A DNA stretch of 64,000 nucleotides from Shewanella metallivivens (GTDB lineage: Bacteria > Pseudomonadota > Gammaproteobacteria > Enterobacterales > Shewanellaceae). The translations under genes were made by a program, and so were the position numbers. Location: NCBI RefSeq assembly GCF_028750675.1, contig NZ_JAQQPZ010000015.1, positions 45,767-109,766 of the forward strand, read 5' to 3'. Under the pieces are notes generated by a model. The model worked only from the letters and a program-made list of their open reading frames with translations, did not search any database and was not told the DNA's origin. Numbering within the stretch: the stretch's first letter is position 1; each line of letters begins with the position of its first letter. Shown one piece after another: positions 61,950 to 64,000 of the stretch.

Positions 61950-62174
61950 TTACTTGGGATTATTTAGGTGTTTCACGATGGCGGTTTCAGCATCCGCTTT
62001 ATTGGGTTTACCTTTCGCAGGGGTAATGCCGGTCATCGCACTGTGGCCAGTCATATCTTCGGCAATATGTAACCAATCTGGATGCCAATAAAAAGTGGCT
62101 CCTGCTAATGTATTCCAGCCATGTACTCCTGATTTTTCACCTTTGTAGATAAGGTCTTCGATAGAATATGACAT
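61950..62174 (-). CDS. Small conserved-looking hypothetical protein
   Basis: A 74-residue hydrophilic protein without signal or membrane segment. It begins MSYSIEDLIYKGEKSGVHGW and contains FYWHPDWLHIAEDMTGHS and a Lys-rich, Pro-rich tail (PAKGKPNKADAETA). ATG at 62174 has GGAG upstream, which supports a real gene. I do not recognise the family. Trp/His residues (HGW, YWHPDW) could bind a ligand, but that is a guess. No operon partner. Confidence 0.6.
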   Translation of the reverse strand: MSYSIEDLIYKGEKSGVHGWNTLAGATFYWHPDWLHIAEDMTGHSAMTGITPAKGKPNKADAETAIVKHLNNPK

Positions 62175-62439
62175 TATGTTCTCCAAGCATTATTAATGAG
62201 GTTGTTAGGGTCTGGTCATCGGATAGATAACCGTTTATTCAACTCGCTTTAGATTAGAATGCACCTCATACAACACGGCCTTTGTGATCTAGATCACACA
62301 AGGTGTAAGGTGAATGATTATTAACCTTTGGCGTTAATTGAAACATTAACCTTGCCGATCAGTCTTAAGATCATAATACCAGAGGGAGGGTTATTATTTG
62401 GTTCACATGGCATGTAAGAGCATTTGCGGTCGTAAAAAT
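62175..62439. other. Promoter region upstream of the small hypothetical gene
   Basis: No ORF. TGTGATCTAGATCACA at 62282-62297 is a perfect 16-bp palindrome with TGTGA/TCACA arms six bases apart, a match to the CRP consensus. It lies about 110 bp upstream of the 62174 start. Confidence 0.6.
62282..62297. promoter_or_regulatory. Predicted CRP-binding site
   Basis: TGTGATCTAGATCACA fits TGTGA-N6-TCACA perfectly. It lies about 110 bp upstream of the small gene at 61950-62174, so cAMP-CRP (cyaA is in this window) probably activates that gene. Confidence 0.65.
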
Positions 62440-62478
62440 AAATACTCCCTGCGATGTTGCCATCGAAGGGAGTATTTT
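62440..62478 (-). terminator. Rho-independent terminator of purD
   Basis: The arms AATACTCCCT-GCGATG and CATCG-AAGGGAGTATT around TTGC, followed on the minus strand by ATTTTTAC, about 25 bp after the purD stop. Confidence 0.87.
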
Positions 62479-62502
62479 ACGCTAACAATATAAGCGAATG
62501 GT

Positions 62503-63804
62503 TTACGCTTTGCCTTGCTCACGAGCAATGGCGCGGTAAGCAATATCGGTACGGAAGTAAACGTCATCCCAATGGATAGCATCTACTAATGCATAAGCTG
62601 CTTGTTGCGCTTCGGTGACGCTGTGACCTAGCGCGGTAGCACACAATACGCGGCCACCATTTGTGACCACATGGCCGTCTTTCATCTCGGTGCCAGCATG
62701 GAATACTTTGCCGTTGATATCACCAAGGGTTAAGCCGTCAATCACATCGCCTTTGTTGTAGGTATCAGGGTAACCACCTGCAGCCATCACTACACCGACT
62801 GCTGCGCGCGAGTCAAATTCTGCGGTGACCTTGTCTAATTCACCACGAGTGGCTGCCAGGCAAAGCTCAACAATGTCAGACTGTAAACGCATCATAATCG
62901 GCTGGGTTTCTGGGTCGCCAAAGCGGCAGTTGTATTCAAGCACTTTAGCGCTGCCATCAGGTGCAATCATTAAACCCGCGTATAAAAAGCCAGTGTAAAC
63001 ATTGCCTTCAGCCGCCATGCCATCAACGGTTGGGCGAATAACATTGGCAATCGTCCAGTCGTGTACGGCTTGAGTGACCACAGGCGCAGGTGAGTAAGCA
63101 CCCATGCCGCCGGTATTAGGGCCTTGGTCGGCATTGTCGCGGGCTTTATGGTCCTGGCTGGTGGCCATAGCAAGAATGTTTTTGCCGTCAACCATTACGA
63201 TAAAGCTGGCTTCTTCGCCTTTTAAAAATTCTTCAATAACAACACGAGAACCTGCATCGCCAAATTTATTACCGGCAAGCATGTCATCAATAGCGGCATC
63301 GGCCTGGGCTTGATCGGCAGCGATAATCACGCCTTTACCTGCAGCTAAACCGTCGGCTTTAATTACGACAGGGAAACCCGTTTTAGCGGTTAATGTAGCC
63401 GCGTAAGCTTTAGCGGGTGCAATCTCAGTGAAGTTTGAGTAGTCAGCCGTTGGAATGTTGTGACGGGCTAAAAAGTCTTTGGTGAAGGCTTTTGACGATT
63501 CGAGCTGTGCTGCGCCTTTTGTTGGGCCAAAAATAGGTAAACCGGCAGCATTAAAAGCATCGACAACGCCTAATGATAATGGCACTTCAGGGCCGACAAT
63601 GGTTATCTCAATCTTGTTGTCTTGAGCAAACTTAACTAAATCAGCAATAGCTTCAACTTGAATGGCCACATTTTCTAATTTTGGCTCTAAAGAAGTTCCA
63701 GCATTACCGGGTGCAACAAACACTTTTGTGACTTGAGCAGACTGAGCCGCTTTCCAGGCTAAAGCATGTTCACGACCGCCACCGCCAATAATAAGTACCT
63801 GCAT
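62503..63804 (-). CDS. purD: Phosphoribosylamine-glycine ligase
   Basis: PurD joins phosphoribosylamine and glycine in the second step of purine synthesis. The 433 residues show the N domain (MQVLIIGGGGREHALAWKAA), VGPEVPLSLGVVDAF, and the ATP-grasp domain with FPVVIKADGLAAGKGVIIA, EEFLKGEEASF and LEYNCRFGDPETQ. Length is typical. It follows purH on the same strand with a terminator-like hairpin between them. Confidence 0.97.
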   Translation of the reverse strand: MQVLIIGGGGREHALAWKAAQSAQVTKVFVAPGNAGTSLEPKLENVAIQVEAIADLVKFAQDNKIEITIVGPEVPLSLGVVDAFNAAGLPIFGPTKGAAQLESSKAFTKDFLARHNIPTADYSNFTEIAPAKAYAATLTAKTGFPVVIKADGLAAGKGVIIAADQAQADAAIDDMLAGNKFGDAGSRVVIEEFLKGEEASFIVMVDGKNILAMATSQDHKARDNADQGPNTGGMGAYSPAPVVTQAVHDWTIANVIRPTVDGMAAEGNVYTGFLYAGLMIAPDGSAKVLEYNCRFGDPETQPIMMRLQSDIVELCLAATRGELDKVTAEFDSRAAVGVVMAAGGYPDTYNKGDVIDGLTLGDINGKVFHAGTEMKDGHVVTNGGRVLCATALGHSVTEAQQAAYALVDAIHWDDVYFRTDIAYRAIAREQGKA

Positions 63805-63850
63805 CTTTATTCACCTTTTTAATAAACTAAATAATATGATTCTTTAAACG

Positions 63851-63877
63851 AAAAAAGCAGCCAAAGAAGGCTGCTTG
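63851..63877 (-). terminator. Terminator-like hairpin between purH and purD
   Basis: The arms AAGCAGCC and GGCTGCTT with a six-base loop, followed on the minus strand by TTTTTTCG. It lies 15 bp after the purH stop and 47 bp before the purD start, so it may attenuate purD expression. Confidence 0.75.
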
Positions 63878-63890
63878 TTTCAAGTGGAAT

Positions 63891-64000
63891 TTAGTGGCGG
63901 AAGTGACGCATGCCAGTAAATACCATGGCCATACCGTGCTCGTCTGCCGCGGCGATGATTTCTTCATCTCGAATTGAACCGCCAGGCTGGATGATACAAC
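63891..64000 (-). CDS. purH: AICAR formyltransferase/IMP cyclohydrolase, C-terminal end only
   Basis: The last 36 codons read [20 protein letters not shown] and end in FTGMRHFRH before the stop at 63891. This is the highly conserved end of PurH, which performs the last two steps of purine synthesis. The 5' part is outside the window. purH-purD order is as in E. coli. Confidence 0.95.

Overview
The window is chromosomal DNA of a marine-type gammaproteobacterium, most likely Shewanella or a close relative. The main evidence is gene order: a bpfA-type giant adhesin beside hemCDXY; cyaA, cyaY, lptM, lysA, dapF, a DUF484 gene, xerC and a yigB-like gene in a row; dusB-fis next to prmA; a three-gene Wolinella-type dihaem fumarate reductase; rho and trxA divergent from rhlB-gppA; and ubiE-ubiJ-ubiB-tatABC. 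No rRNA, tRNA, CRISPR array, prophage or transposase gene was seen. The call rests on recognised gene order and protein families, not on a database search.

Layout. 1-4034: N-terminal part of a BpfA/LapA-type biofilm adhesin on the minus strand, almost all tandem repeats (99-aa and 101-aa units). 4381-8547: hemCDXY operon. 8828-16460: cyaA, then cyaY on the opposite strand, then lptM-lysA-dapF-DUF484-xerC-HAD phosphatase. 16529-24305: an accessory stretch with a small inverted-repeat element that ends inside a truncated AlbA_2-domain gene, a hemerythrin-type repair protein, and an ECF sigma/anti-sigma locus. 24505-27037: fis, dusB and prmA. 27292-30785: frdCAB. 30863-31277: a second, longer copy of the inverted-repeat element. 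31502-35725: rho, trxA, rhlB and gppA. 36537-40885: hemB, a GGDEF protein, tatD and a secreted protein. 40995-45551: tatCBA and ubiBJE. 45805-53991: hutG-like, rraA, small membrane proteins, PAP2 phosphatase, glycosyltransferase, rsd, hemE, a methyltransferase and a TonB-C-like protein. 54162-57869: two spondin-domain exported proteins in line with a response regulator and a sensor kinase. 58014-61470: GNAT, FAD oxidoreductase and NhaC antiporter. 62503-64000: purD and the 3' end of purH.

The best candidate for an undescribed system is 17982-24305. It holds an ECF sigma factor, a membrane anti-sigma factor, a lipoprotein, a kelch protein, a divergent exported S8 protease, an outer-membrane beta-barrel and an exported protein of extreme Ala/Ser/Thr/Gln composition. 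The sigma operon and the Ala/Ser/Thr-rich gene share the promoter-like motif TGGAATA-N13/14-CTCGTTATC at almost the same distance from the start codon. The S8 protease has a looser GGAAT-N17-CGTT match at similar geometry. This suggests one ECF regulon for a cell-surface or secreted structure.

Other points of note: a predicted stem that hides the ribosome-binding site of the response regulator in the spondin locus; a Thr in FrdC at the position of the Wolinella E-pathway Glu180; phased A-tracts upstream of dusB-fis; an orphan terminator, hinting at a small RNA, between rsd and hemE; and a perfect 34-bp palindrome after a DUF2892 gene.
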